NCBI GenBank assembly: GCA_903920415.1
Contig: CAIXMD010000112.1
Span: 1 to 23,690, forward strand
Length of the DNA: 23,690 nt
Reading direction: 5' to 3'
DNA from: an uncultured Desulfomonile sp.
Lineage (GTDB): Bacteria; Desulfobacterota; Desulfomonilia; Desulfomonilales; Desulfomonilaceae
In this document: positions 1-7,954 of the stretch, piece after piece
Layout of the letters: each line of letters opens with the position of its first letter
How positions within the stretch are numbered: the first letter of the stretch is position 1
The notes under the pieces: generated by a model
Databases searched by the model: none
Told to the model about the DNA's origin: nothing
The model's input: only the letters and a program-made list of their open reading frames with translations
Position numbers and translations under genes: made by a program

Positions 1-354
1 GAGGTAGAAGTCCACTCGGTAATCCGGCATCTTTGCTCCATGTTGCAGGTACATTGGCCGCCCGATATCTTCGATATATCTTTCTTCCCGGCGGGAAATG
101 CCTATTTTAACCGAATTGTCTTTGAAAGCCGAAGTTCCGCCAAAATGGTCAGGGTGTGCGTGAGTGCTGACAACAACCTTGGTTCGTTGAGGATCCAGGC
201 CGTCTGCCTTCATTTTGTCAAAAAGAGATCCGACCTTCTGAGGATATCCAGGATCAATCAACAAAGGCATCTTCCCGTCAATGAAGATGCTGTTGCAATT
301 ATTTTCTCTCTGGTCGGTCCACAAGTAAACGTAAAGATGTTCAGCGATTTTCAT
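1..354 (-). CDS. MBL-fold metallo-hydrolase, C-terminus cut by window edge
   Basis: The frame is open from an ATG at 354 to base 1, giving 118 visible residues with no stop, so the gene continues to the left of the window. The translation begins MKIAEHLYVYLWTDQRENN. It contains the first metal-binding motif of the metallo-beta-lactamase fold, THAHPDHFGG (HxHxDH), around residues 64-73, preceded by the usual strand ending in LLIDPGY. Family members are hydrolases with one or two metal ions, acting on thioesters, lactones, phosphodiesters and similar bonds; the substrate cannot be read from this fragment. It lies 14 bases downstream of the FmdE-like gene in the same direction and is probably the third gene of the operon starting at 1579. 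No strong ribosome site is visible upstream of the ATG, only a weak GAAAGA, so expression may depend on translation of the upstream gene. The family call is secure; the function is open. Confidence 0.85.
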   Translation of the reverse strand, partial: MKIAEHLYVYLWTDQRENNCNSIFIDGKMPLLIDPGYPQKVGSLFDKMKADGLDPQRTKVVVSTHAHPDHFGGTSAFKDNSVKIGISRREERYIEDIGRPMYLQHGAKMPDYRVDFYL

Positions 355-368
355 ATGGACAGTATCTT

Positions 369-968
369 TCAGATGTTAGCGCAATCTTGACATACGAGGA
401 GTTCCTGACGCGTAACCAACCTGGTGCTCATAACCCCTTCACCGCAAATAGCGCAAGGCCTGGTTTCCACTACTTCGGCAGCGGGGGGAATCCGACTCCG
501 GACTTCCCGAACTTCGAAATAAAGTTCCGGGTCAGACGCTATAAGTTCCTTTGCAATCGAGTATCGCAGTTCATCCCAAAGCTTTGTTTCCGAGTCCGAG
601 GCCAAGCCGGCCTCAATCTTCTTTTTCAAGGCATGTCGCTTTGTGCGGCCCGGCAGTTCTCCCGTGAGGGAAACACGAACTGCTCGGCCGGTTTTCCTAT
701 CCATGAAAGTAAAAACCTGCTTTCCCCAATCTCGAAAAATTAAATTCCCCTTTCCAAATGTGCAACCGAGAAGGACCTGTATTGCATCCACTGCGCATGA
801 ATCGTTCTCGACCACCGCAACTACTTCCTCGTCTCTCGAAGGACCGACATTGAGCAAACGCGTTGCTGCCTTGACGGCTGAATAACCGATTGCCAAACCG
901 GGGCAAAGATGCCCGTGGAAACGAACGCATTCATTGAAATCAGAGGGGAAATCATCTAGCGAATTCAT
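369..968 (-). CDS. FmdE-family protein with C-terminal zinc ribbon
   Basis: A 199-residue protein resembling the FmdE domain (formylmethanofuran dehydrogenase subunit E family). The family signature FHGHLCPG lies at residues 17-24, and further conserved cysteines are C58 (NDSCAVDA) and C69 (LLGCTFGKGN). A C-terminal zinc-ribbon pair follows: C172/C175 (CAIC) and C193/C196 (CQDC). Many bacteria without methanofuran carry FmdE-like proteins; some are proposed to act in molybdenum or tungsten enzyme maturation or as metal-binding factors, but the role is unsettled, so no formylmethanofuran activity is implied. The ATG overlaps the stop of the upstream Nudix gene by four bases (ATGA, 965-968), which implies translational coupling. 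The length is normal for FmdE plus zinc ribbon. Confidence 0.85.
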   Translation of the reverse strand: MNSLDDFPSDFNECVRFHGHLCPGLAIGYSAVKAATRLLNVGPSRDEEVVAVVENDSCAVDAIQVLLGCTFGKGNLIFRDWGKQVFTFMDRKTGRAVRVSLTGELPGRTKRHALKKKIEAGLASDSETKLWDELRYSIAKELIASDPELYFEVREVRSRIPPAAEVVETRPCAICGEGVMSTRLVTRQELLVCQDCANI

Positions 969-1579
969 GTTATCAGACCTCGTCTATCAGATAATATATC
1001 GGCAAAGTGCTTGAGAATCCTCGCCGTGGCACCCCAGATATTGTACTGACACCATTTGTACGAAATAACTTCCACCTGCTTGCCATATATGTTCCAGACA
1101 TCTTCAGAACGACGTGCAGGATCGAAAAATACTTCGAACGGGACCCCCAGCAAGCGATCGATCTCTCTTGGGCTGGTGTGAAAATCGTAAGGATAGGGGA
1201 TAATCCCGACGAAGGGCACCACAAGAAACCCCGTAGCCACTGTATAGAAATCGTCAAGTTCTCCAAGGATACGAACATCCCGTGGCTCAACCCCAATTTC
1301 TTCAGTAGTTTCGCGCAGAGCGCAAGACAGAAAATCCGCGTCGGTGGAATCCAGCTTACCCCCTGGAAACGAAATTTCGCCTTTATGGTGTTCCACGTGA
1401 TCAGAGCGTTTGGTCAACAGAACATGGACTCGGCCATTCTTAAAGAACAAAGGGACCAAAACAGCGGCAGTGACCACTCCTTCGGATGGGAGCGTTTTCT
1501 TTCCTCTTTGCTTGAGCATGCCGATCACGTCGTCCTCAAAATGAGGAGACATTGAGGTGATTTCATTCTTATTGATCAT
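965..1579 (-). CDS. Nudix hydrolase, CoA pyrophosphatase (NudL/YeaB) type
   Basis: A 204-residue Nudix hydrolase. The Nudix box spans residues 73-97 with core RETTEEIGV (catalytic R89, E90, E93, E94). It is preceded directly by the CoA-specific UPF0035-type motif LLTKRSDHVEHHKGEISFPG at 54-73, and the spacing between GGK and REXXEE matches E. coli NudL rather than generic Nudix proteins. NudL-type enzymes cleave CoA and CoA derivatives to 4'-phosphopantetheine (or its acyl form) and 3',5'-ADP in a Mg or Mn dependent reaction. The ATG at 1579 has GGGGAG five bases upstream. It is the first gene of a minus-strand operon with the FmdE-like and MBL-fold genes. CoA specificity is inferred from the motif alone. 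Confidence 0.88.
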   Translation of the reverse strand: MINKNEITSMSPHFEDDVIGMLKQRGKKTLPSEGVVTAAVLVPLFFKNGRVHVLLTKRSDHVEHHKGEISFPGGKLDSTDADFLSCALRETTEEIGVEPRDVRILGELDDFYTVATGFLVVPFVGIIPYPYDFHTSPREIDRLLGVPFEVFFDPARRSEDVWNIYGKQVEVISYKWCQYNIWGATARILKHFADILSDRRGLIT

Positions 1580-1713
1580 TGGGGCTCCCCAGGCATTTCG
1601 ATCATAAATTCCAGAGTAAGGGCCCCCGACTCAACTGTGAGATATCTTGTAAAGGGGATGAATTTCAGAAATAAAATACACGAAAATGAATGTTTTTTGT
1701 GAAGGCATTTTCG

Positions 1714-1748
1714 AAAAAACCCCAACGCCCATTGCTCCATAACGTCGG
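1714..1748 (-). terminator. Possible intrinsic terminator after the RNase gene
   Basis: Read on the minus strand just past the RNase stop codon, CCGACG (1748-1743) can pair with CGTTGG (1727-1722), a 6-bp stem with one G-T pair and a 15-base loop. Two Gs and a run of six Ts follow. The loop is longer than usual and the stem short, so this is a weak to moderate candidate. Its place between two codirectional genes supports it. Confidence 0.35.
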
Positions 1749-1756
1749 CTGTCATT

Positions 1757-3751
1757 TCAGATCAGCTTAACTAATGAGAGACTTAATTTGTCTTCTCTCG
1801 GGTTAATTTTCTCAATACGTACCACTGCTCTATCATAAGGATTCAATGACACGCCTATCGGGACGTTCAATGCAGCACTGATCCCGAACCTGGTCAACTG
1901 GACCAGGTAAAACCGTGGGAAACGATGCAACACAACCGCTTCGAATTCCTCGGACTTATTTTGTGCCAGATACTTGAGAAGAAAATATCTCTGGCGCTCC
2001 CGCTCCATTAATACTGCTCTCTCCAAGCGAAACGATATTTCCCCAAGGATTCTTTCCAGCTCATCTCTATCAATTGGAGAGGCCATCCCCAGCGAAGCCT
2101 TGATCTGCCTTTGAACAATCAGATCTGAGTATCTTCGCAAAGGAGAGGTTGCTGTAGTGTAGGCCTCAAGACCTAACGTGGAATGAGGCGCCGGGTAAGT
2201 TCCCAGTTCTCCGCGGGAAAGGGATTTCTTACAGCGATAAGACAACACGGGATCGTATTCGTCCCCCAGTTCGATTTTTTCCATAGGGGGTGGCTGACTT
2301 CGAAATATGGCCGGAAGGCTCATGTGCTTAAGAAACTCTGCAAAGAGACTGTTTGCGAGAATCATCATTTCCGACACCAATATCTGGGAAGGAGATTCTC
2401 TATCTCGAATGCTCATTTCGATAGTCTTGTCTTCGCAAACTCGTAATGAAAGTTCAGGATCTTTAAAAATCAAAGCCCCGCAGGCCACACGACGATTGCG
2501 TACTGCCGATGCGATTGCAAACATGGCTGCTTCTCTGGAACTGGAATTCCGTATTCTCTCATCAGCTTCTTCGTAGGAAAGCCTTTCATGAACACAGATA
2601 GTAGAGGGAAGAATCCTGAAGTCCTTTAGAACTAAATCTGCCCCAAACCTGGCCATTACACTTATGGTCGGCCGGATCTCCCCTGCGTTAAGGCTTGCGG
2701 CCTGCTCTGAGAGCACCGGCGGAATCATGGGGATCGTCTTTTCGGGCAGGTATATCGATACTGCCCTCAATCGTATTTCCTGATCCAGAAGAGAATCATG
2801 ATCCACGAAGTGTGATACATCTGTTATGTGAATCCCCACTATGACGTCGTTACCTGAATAGGAAATTGAAATGGCGTCATCAATATCGTGGGTTAAGACC
2901 GAGTCGATGGTAACCGGTTTCTCTCCTGTAAGATCCTCAGCTCCGCTCGGGAATTGTTTAGACGTAGCTTTAATCGCTTGATCTTCCACCTCAAGGCTAA
3001 AATCAACAGGAATTCTTTCCGCAGCCAAGCGAACATTTACGTCCTCGTCCCAGACGCCCAATTTCACTAGAACTCTTAAGGGATTCCAGTTGAGAGAAAG
3101 CCCAGCCTGAGAAAATAGATCTTTCACATTTTTAAAATCCACCCACTCCCGTCCGCAAACGGCCGCCTCCTCGAGCAGGGAAATGAGCCCATCAGGCGCA
3201 GATTCTACATGCACTGCTTCTGCCTGTTTAAGCGATGCAAGAAAATCTGCGCAACAAGCTGTAAAATTGGCGCGCTCTCTTTCCTTTTGCCTCTGAATGA
3301 GAGCCTGTTCCACTCGATCCGGGGTAGGAATTTCAATCCCATCAGGGCGAATTCTGAAATAGAGCCTGTCCTCGAATATAGCCCGAAGAAGTGAGGCTGA
3401 ACAATCTTGGTCTTTGACTCTTCCGAAAAACAACTCGCTGAGATCTTCGATGTCTATCTCACGTGCTTCAAGACCGACAACATTCCAAAGTTCTTGCAGA
3501 TCAACGCGGTTTTTAATTTCTTCCCTCAGTCCGGAGATCTCTTTGAGCCTGGCAACTTGCTCGTTTCGGCTCGCAGTGACGGGGAACAGCGGATCCTTAC
3601 ATCCTATCAATGCCCGGCTAGGGGAAATCTTCGTTTCCTTTCCCTGGTCGTTGAGAATTTTGAGACGTCGCTCCTCAACCTCTAGGACTAGACCGCAGGA
3701 AATCCGTCGACTGTCGTAGTAATCAATAATATCGTTTTTCTGGATATTCAT
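1757..3751 (-). CDS. RNase II/R-family 3'-5' exoribonuclease (RNB domain)
   Basis: Encodes about 664 residues from the ATG at 3751; an in-frame ATG at 3784 would add 11 residues (YNHFITKRLY-like) with no ribosome site, so it is not preferred. The catalytic RNB domain covers roughly residues 270-570. The metal-binding aspartates in IDSVLTHDIDD (D283, D289, D291, D292) have exactly the spacing of the RNase II motif DSASTEDMDD. The domain ends with the conserved TSPLRRYSDLIVQRQ segment carrying the catalytic arginine. The last 60 residues look like an S1/OB-type RNA-binding barrel. The first 270 residues are not recognisably the two cold-shock domains of E. coli RNase II, as in many RNB proteins of deltaproteobacteria and cyanobacteria. 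The expected role is processive degradation of RNA in the cytoplasm. It is probably a single-gene unit, with a candidate terminator at 1714-1748. Confidence 0.9.
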   Translation of the reverse strand: MNIQKNDIIDYYDSRRISCGLVLEVEERRLKILNDQGKETKISPSRALIGCKDPLFPVTASRNEQVARLKEISGLREEIKNRVDLQELWNVVGLEAREIDIEDLSELFFGRVKDQDCSASLLRAIFEDRLYFRIRPDGIEIPTPDRVEQALIQRQKERERANFTACCADFLASLKQAEAVHVESAPDGLISLLEEAAVCGREWVDFKNVKDLFSQAGLSLNWNPLRVLVKLGVWDEDVNVRLAAERIPVDFSLEVEDQAIKATSKQFPSGAEDLTGEKPVTIDSVLTHDIDDAISISYSGNDVIVGIHITDVSHFVDHDSLLDQEIRLRAVSIYLPEKTIPMIPPVLSEQAASLNAGEIRPTISVMARFGADLVLKDFRILPSTICVHERLSYEEADERIRNSSSREAAMFAIASAVRNRRVACGALIFKDPELSLRVCEDKTIEMSIRDRESPSQILVSEMMILANSLFAEFLKHMSLPAIFRSQPPPMEKIELGDEYDPVLSYRCKKSLSRGELGTYPAPHSTLGLEAYTTATSPLRRYSDLIVQRQIKASLGMASPIDRDELERILGEISFRLERAVLMERERQRYFLLKYLAQNKSEEFEAVVLHRFPRFYLVQLTRFGISAALNVPIGVSLNPYDRAVVRIEKINPREDKLSLSLVKLI

Positions 3752-3937
3752 GTATAATCGCTTGGTTATGAAATGATTGTACATAAAGCGGCGAAAGCTG
3801 ACAACTGGATGAAATCAGGGTAATAACCATCAACCACACGCGCTCACCGAATATAACGGTAACGCTCCAGAAATAAAATTTCAACCGCTTTTTGTCTGGC
3901 TCTCATCATAGCACGGAGAGATAAGTTTACCTAAGTT

Positions 3938-3950
3938 TTGGTTGAACCAA
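3938..3950. repeat. 13-bp perfect palindrome in divergent intergenic region
   Basis: TTGGTT-G-AACCAA is a perfect inverted repeat with a one-base centre. It lies about 90 bases upstream of gmhA, in the space between the divergent RNase and gmhA genes. It has the size and symmetry of a dimeric repressor operator, but no copies were noticed elsewhere in the window and no regulator gene adjoins it, so function is only a possibility. Confidence 0.3.
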
Positions 3951-4038
3951 CAGTTTCCCCATTCATTATCGGCCTCCAGTATGATAAGTTCAGTGAGTGC
4001 TTTTCCTACACTTTAATGCATAAAACGGAGGGAATCCT

Positions 4039-4623
4039 TTGAAAAAACATATTCAGGAAATTTTCAACCAAAGCCTCCAGTTGAGAGAAATTTTTTTGAA
4101 TGCAAACCTCGATATACTTGAAGAGGCGATCAAGAGCTTGGCCGCCGCTCTTGGAAGAGGCAATAAAGTCCTCCTTTTTGGAAACGGGGGTTCCGCAGCG
4201 GATGCTCAGCATCTCGCAGCAGAATTTGTAAACCGTTACCTGATTGATAGACCTCCTCTACCCGCCGTTGCCCTCACGACAGACACTTCCGTCTTGACAT
4301 CAATAGGCAACGATTTCAGCTTTGACGAGATTTTCGAAAAGCAGATTAAGGCCTTAGGCAAACCAGGTGACGTTGCGCTTGGAATAAGCACGTCGGGGAA
4401 TTCCAGAAACGTTATCCGGGGATTGAAGATCGCACAGCAAATGGGCCTTATCACCGTTGGTCTGGGCGGACCGGCTGAAAGCCCCATGAGGCAATATTGC
4501 AGAAACTATCTCACTGTTACGGGTGGGCTCACTCCGAGAATTCAAGAGGTACATTTGGTAATAGGTCACTGTATTGTCGAAATGGTGGACCGGATACTAT
4601 TCGGTGTGGTTAAGGAAATGTAA
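4039..4623 (+). CDS. gmhA: Phosphoheptose isomerase (sedoheptulose-7-phosphate isomerase)
   Basis: A 194-residue GmhA, the normal family length. It converts sedoheptulose 7-phosphate to D-glycero-D-manno-heptose 7-phosphate, the first step to the ADP-heptose used in the LPS inner core. The SIS fold is shown by FGNGGSAADAQHLAAEFVNR (residues 47-66) and the phosphate-binding STSGNS (117-122). Likely zinc ligands are H58, E62, Q169 and H177, the last two in TPRIQEVHLVIGH. The start is TTG at 4039: GGAGG at 4027-4031 sits seven bases upstream, and the N-terminus MKKHIQEIFNQS aligns with GmhA starts. The lon-like gene follows after 122 bases on the same strand. It supports a Gram-negative host with heptose-containing LPS. 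The function is confident because all motif residues are present. Confidence 0.94.
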   Translation: MKKHIQEIFNQSLQLREIFLNANLDILEEAIKSLAAALGRGNKVLLFGNGGSAADAQHLAAEFVNRYLIDRPPLPAVALTTDTSVLTSIGNDFSFDEIFEKQIKALGKPGDVALGISTSGNSRNVIRGLKIAQQMGLITVGLGGPAESPMRQYCRNYLTVTGGLTPRIQEVHLVIGHCIVEMVDRILFGVVKEM

Positions 4624-4745
4624 TCTGCGCAGCTTTGGATATGGTTTTCGGCTCCTGCGTCGATAATTGTTGCAGGAAGAACGTCCGGCGGTTTAAGATT
4701 GGGGTACTTTTTACCCGTCGTAACTCTCAAATAGGAAATTGAAAA

Positions 4746-7238
4746 ATGAGCGATCTGAAACAAAAACTTCAACTAGGATGGGAGCAACTTACCTGGATCG
4801 GCCCCTCAGAGGGAATAATCACCGGCACCACCGCGAGCATAAAGCCACTGGACGAAATCGTAGGCCAGGACCGTGCCGTAAAGGCTATCCAACTGGGACT
4901 TTCAATGAAGAGTCACGGTTACAATATTTTCGTTTCCGGAATAAACGGCACAGGCCGTACAGCCACAGTAAAGAAACTCTTAGAGGAACTTAATGTTGGC
5001 AGCTCAATACCCAAGGATCTTTGCTATGTCAACAACTTTAAAAATCCCGACCAACCGAGACTGCTCATAATGGAGCCGGGTAGAGGCCCGGTATTCAAGC
5101 AGCAGATAACGGATCTCATTGAGTCTCTGAAAAAAAAGATACCGGCCGTATTCGAGAGTGAGGAGTTTCAGACAGCTCGAAATGAGATAGTAAGCCGTCA
5201 TATGGGAGCCCAGAAAGCTCTGTTCAAGAATTTTGAAAACAAGGTGACCTCGGAGAACTATATGATGGTTCAGGTCCAGGTAGGACCTTTTACTCGTCCT
5301 GATCTGGCCCCGGTAGTTGTAGGCAACCCGATGAAGATAGAACAGCTTGAGTCACTTGTCGAAGAAGGCAAGTTCTCCGGAGATGAATTGGAGAAAATTA
5401 AAAACAAGTACAAAGAGTTGTCACTGGAAATGGAAAAGATTTTCAAAGAAGCAAGAGATATAGATAAGACCATTCAGGAAGAACTTGAACGTCTGACCAA
5501 GGAGTGGGTTCAGCCTCTCCTCAAAGATCTGCTGGATTCTATAAGGGAGGATCATGATGCGGCGGCGGTCAACGTTTACTTGGATGACATTGAGACAGAT
5601 ATAATGAGTCATTTGGATAGATTCCGTCCGAAACTTGTTTCATCCCCAACAGTCGGCGAAACCCCCGGACCTCCTATGCTGGTCCCTCCGGACCCCAATC
5701 AGTTCAGCGACTATGAGGTAAACGTTCTGATTGACAATTCCGAGACGCACAAACCGCCTGTAGTAATTGAAACTGCTCCCTCCTACCGCAATCTTTTCGG
5801 CACAGTGGAGAGAGTTATGGACCGCCACGGAATATGGTTTTCGGACTACCGCCACATTAGAGCCGGTAGCTTACTGAAGGCAAATGGAGGTTTTCTTGTT
5901 CTGAACGCGCAGGATATTCTCATGGAGGTGGGAGTCTGGCATTCTTTAAAGAGAAGCCTTCGCAATCGGGTGGTAGAAGTCCAGTCGGATCCTTTCAGTT
6001 TCATTTTCTCCTCAGCTCTGAAGCCTGAAAAAATTCCCATCAACTTGAGAGTCATCGTGATAGGCGATCCGGAAATTTATGACTTGCTTCATTGGTACGA
6101 TGAGGATTTTAGAAAAATCTTTAAAATTAAGGCTGATTTTGACTCCAGGATGCCTAACAGCGACCAAAATGTTAACAGGCTTGTTGGATTCATCGCCAGG
6201 ATTAGTTCTGAAGAAGACCTGCTCCCTTGCGACGCGTCCGGAGTGGAGGCCATAGCCAGGTTGGCAATCCGGTGGGGCGGTCGCAAGACGAAAATTACCG
6301 CCCAGTTCGAACGCATTGGAGACCTCCTCAGGGAATCTGATTTCAAGGCACGCGAGGCAAATTCCGATGTTATATCAAGACACCACGTGGAACAGGCTAA
6401 CAGAGACCGTATTGAACGTGTCAACATGATTGAAGATAAGATCCAAGAATATATAGAGGAAGGCATCCTCATTATCGACACCAAGGGCGAACGAGTAGGC
6501 CAAATAAACGGGTTAAGCGTTTACAGTCTTTCGGAATACTCGTTTGGCCGCCCCTCGAGGATCACTGTCAAGACTAGTATGGGAAAGTCAGGTATCATCA
6601 GTATTGAAAAGGAAGCCGAGCTATCGGGACACAGCTACGAAAAGGGGGTCCTCATCTTGTCCGGGTTTCTCCGGGATCGATTCGCTCAGGACATGCCTCT
6701 CAATCTTACGGCAAGCATCACCTTCGAACAATCTTACTCAGGTGTAGATGGCGATTCCGCCTCATCGACCGAACTGTATTGCCTGATGAGTTCTCTGTCC
6801 GGCATGCCCATAGATCAAAGTATAGCAGTCACGGGAAGTGTGAACCAACATGGTGAAATTCAACCGATTGGAGGTGTGAACCAGAAAATAGAAGGGTTTT
6901 ACAAAGTTTGTCGCGCGCAGGGGATCACTGGGAAACAGGGAGTAATCATACCTCGGCGGAATATTGGTGACCTGATGCTCGATCCGGAAATTGTGGAAGA
7001 GGTAACGAAGGGAAATTTCCACATCTGGGCTGTGGATCACGTCGATGAGGGTATCGAACTCTTGACGGGAATGCCCGCGGGTTCACGCGATGAAGATGGC
7101 AATTATCCTGAGGGCACGATTAATTACCTTGTAAACAGTAGATTAGAAGATCTCTCGCGTGGCATGAAGGAGTACGAATCTTCGGAAGAAGTGGAGGAAA
7201 AAAAGGAGGAGTGCTGCTCTGATTTGATCTCTCAATAG
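4746..7238 (+). CDS. Lon-like ATP-dependent protease (AAA_32 + Lon protease domain)
   Basis: An 830-residue protein of the LonB/LonC-like group (AAA_32 ATPase, then a Lon S16 protease domain), without the N-terminal LAN domain of classical Lon. The Walker A is GINGTGRT (65-72), with Arg in place of the usual Lys. A long charged, partly coiled-coil insertion follows at about 120-300. A Walker B-like GGFLVLNAQD is at 381-390, and a C-terminal AAA helical region at about 470-560. The protease domain has serine S671 in GVDGDSASS and lysine K714 in GGVNQKIEGF, 43 residues apart as in Lon, so the Ser-Lys dyad is intact. It ends in an acidic/lysine tail with a CC pair (ECCSDL). The ATG at 4746 has AGGAA upstream. 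The likely role is cytosolic quality-control or regulatory proteolysis; substrates are unknown. Confidence 0.92.
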   Translation: MSDLKQKLQLGWEQLTWIGPSEGIITGTTASIKPLDEIVGQDRAVKAIQLGLSMKSHGYNIFVSGINGTGRTATVKKLLEELNVGSSIPKDLCYVNNFKNPDQPRLLIMEPGRGPVFKQQITDLIESLKKKIPAVFESEEFQTARNEIVSRHMGAQKALFKNFENKVTSENYMMVQVQVGPFTRPDLAPVVVGNPMKIEQLESLVEEGKFSGDELEKIKNKYKELSLEMEKIFKEARDIDKTIQEELERLTKEWVQPLLKDLLDSIREDHDAAAVNVYLDDIETDIMSHLDRFRPKLVSSPTVGETPGPPMLVPPDPNQFSDYEVNVLIDNSETHKPPVVIETAPSYRNLFGTVERVMDRHGIWFSDYRHIRAGSLLKANGGFLVLNAQDILMEVGVWHSLKRSLRNRVVEVQSDPFSFIFSSALKPEKIPINLRVIVIGDPEIYDLLHWYDEDFRKIFKIKADFDSRMPNSDQNVNRLVGFIARISSEEDLLPCDASGVEAIARLAIRWGGRKTKITAQFERIGDLLRESDFKAREANSDVISRHHVEQANRDRIERVNMIEDKIQEYIEEGILIIDTKGERVGQINGLSVYSLSEYSFGRPSRITVKTSMGKSGIISIEKEAELSGHSYEKGVLILSGFLRDRFAQDMPLNLTASITFEQSYSGVDGDSASSTELYCLMSSLSGMPIDQSIAVTGSVNQHGEIQPIGGVNQKIEGFYKVCRAQGITGKQGVIIPRRNIGDLMLDPEIVEEVTKGNFHIWAVDHVDEGIELLTGMPAGSRDEDGNYPEGTINYLVNSRLEDLSRGMKEYESSEEVEEKKEECCSDLISQ

Positions 7239-7622
7239 ATGGAATAGGTATATCATTCAGTTTCGCCTTTTAACCAATAACCCTGATTCAAGAGTTTATA
7301 CGAGTCCCCCGAGCAAGTTATGGTTTTGCCGCAGGTGGTAGGATGCCGGCTGATCGGATTGTCACGCTTTCGGTCTCCCGTCAAAACCGATTTCTCATAC
7401 TTCCTGTTCCCGTTGGTTGTGTGACGCAATCCTGAACCTTCCCCCCTCCGGTGTTTGTCCATGAACCGCTCATTAATCCTATAAAACCCTGGAATATAAA
7501 CTGCTACAACATCTCCAAAAAGATCGCTTGCAATTAGCGCTTGATTTTTACGGGGATTCTGATTAAGAAGCCTTTAGAGTAATTATTGCTCATTAAGAGT
7601 AGTTACGAGAAGGAGTTTAAGT
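7239..7622. other. 384-base intergenic stretch with no gene recognised
   Basis: Between the Lon-like gene and the small SAP-like gene I see no convincing coding frame. The one longer minus-strand frame (7253-7462) has low-complexity, unfamiliar translation and no good ribosome site. There is no tRNA-like cloverleaf and no strong terminator hairpin right after the lon stop. The last 100 bases are AT-rich and presumably hold the promoter of the small gene; several TATAAA-like hexamers lie around 7481-7500, but none has a convincing -35 at the right distance. Confidence 0.5.
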
Positions 7623-7802
7623 ATGACATTGAGAAAAATTCAGCAGACAGCACGAAATCTAGGTTTAAAGAATATTTCCAGGCATCGAAAAGAGAGTTTA
7701 ATCCGGGCTATCCAGGAAACAGAGGGGAATGCTCCCTGTTTCAAAGGCATCGATGATTGTGGTGAATTCTCTTGCCTCTGGAGGGAGGAATGTCAGGGTT
7801 GA
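7623..7802 (+). CDS. Small SAP / Rho-N-like domain protein (59 aa)
   Basis: A 59-residue frame, MTLRKIQQTARNLGLKNISR to ...CLWREECQG, starting at ATG 7623 with AGGAG at 7611-7615 (seven-base spacing). The first 33 residues follow the SAP / Rho N-terminal helix-extended loop-helix pattern (LRKIQQTARNLGL, then RKESLIRAIQ), found in nucleic-acid-binding modules. The second half carries four cysteines: C39, C46, C51 (in CLWRE) and C57, a likely small metal or redox site. Proteins of this form (SAP-like helix pair, then EGN.xCF and CLWRExC) are, from memory, common hypothetical proteins in deltaproteobacteria. No function is established; nucleic-acid binding is inference. It stands alone between lon and panB, followed by a run of hairpins. 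Confidence 0.8.
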   Translation: MTLRKIQQTARNLGLKNISRHRKESLIRAIQETEGNAPCFKGIDDCGEFSCLWREECQG

Positions 7803-7823
7803 TCCTCTGATTGGTAAACCAAG

Positions 7824-7865
7824 CTGTTGGCTGGCCATGGGTTATAACCTGTGGCCGGCTTTCAG
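7824..7865 (+). repeat. Large near-perfect inverted repeat (hairpin 1) in panB leader
   Basis: A 42-base symmetric structure centred between 7844 and 7845. GCTGGCCATGGGTTA (7830-7844) pairs with TAACCTGTGGCCGGC (7845-7859) with only G-T wobbles as exceptions. An outer CTG (7824-7826) pairs with CAG (7863-7865) across two T-T mismatches. It starts 21 bases after the stop of the small SAP-like gene. Only three Ts follow, so it is not a textbook intrinsic terminator. It could be a terminator for the small gene, an mRNA-stabilising hairpin or a protein-binding palindrome. Confidence 0.6.
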
Positions 7866-7866
7866 T

Positions 7867-7954
7867 GATGAATACCTTCATCCATGAGTCTTGGTGCCGA
7901 AGCCGCGACTTTCGAGAAACAGGCAAAATCCGAAGCAGCATCTTCTCTGATGCT
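7867..7954 (+). repeat. Two further hairpins (2 and 3) in panB leader
   Basis: GATGAA (7867-7872) and TTCATC (7877-7882) form a perfect 6-bp stem with a 4-base loop, starting two bases after hairpin 1. AGCATC (7937-7942) and GATGCT (7949-7954) form a second perfect 6-bp stem with a 6-base loop, ending 48 bases before the panB start. With hairpin 1 they make the stretch 7803-8002 look like a structured 5' leader. I recognise no known riboswitch class in it. Confidence 0.5.

Noticed and set aside
369..968. Formylmethanofuran dehydrogenase subunit implying methanogenesis or C1 metabolism
   Set aside because: No other Fmd/Fwd subunits or methanofuran genes are present; FmdE-like proteins occur widely in bacteria without that enzyme.
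1007..1555. 182-codon plus-strand frame opposite the Nudix gene
   Set aside because: The minus strand encodes an unmistakable Nudix box; the plus-strand product has no family features.
4653..4716. Two small hairpins between gmhA and the Lon-like gene (TCCTGC/GCAGGA at 4653-4677; GGGTA/TACCC at 4702-4716)
   Set aside because: Stems of 5-6 bp without a T-tract; too weak to call terminators.
7253..7462. 69-codon minus-strand frame after the Lon-like gene
   Set aside because: No ribosome site, unfamiliar low-information translation and no partner gene; probably chance.
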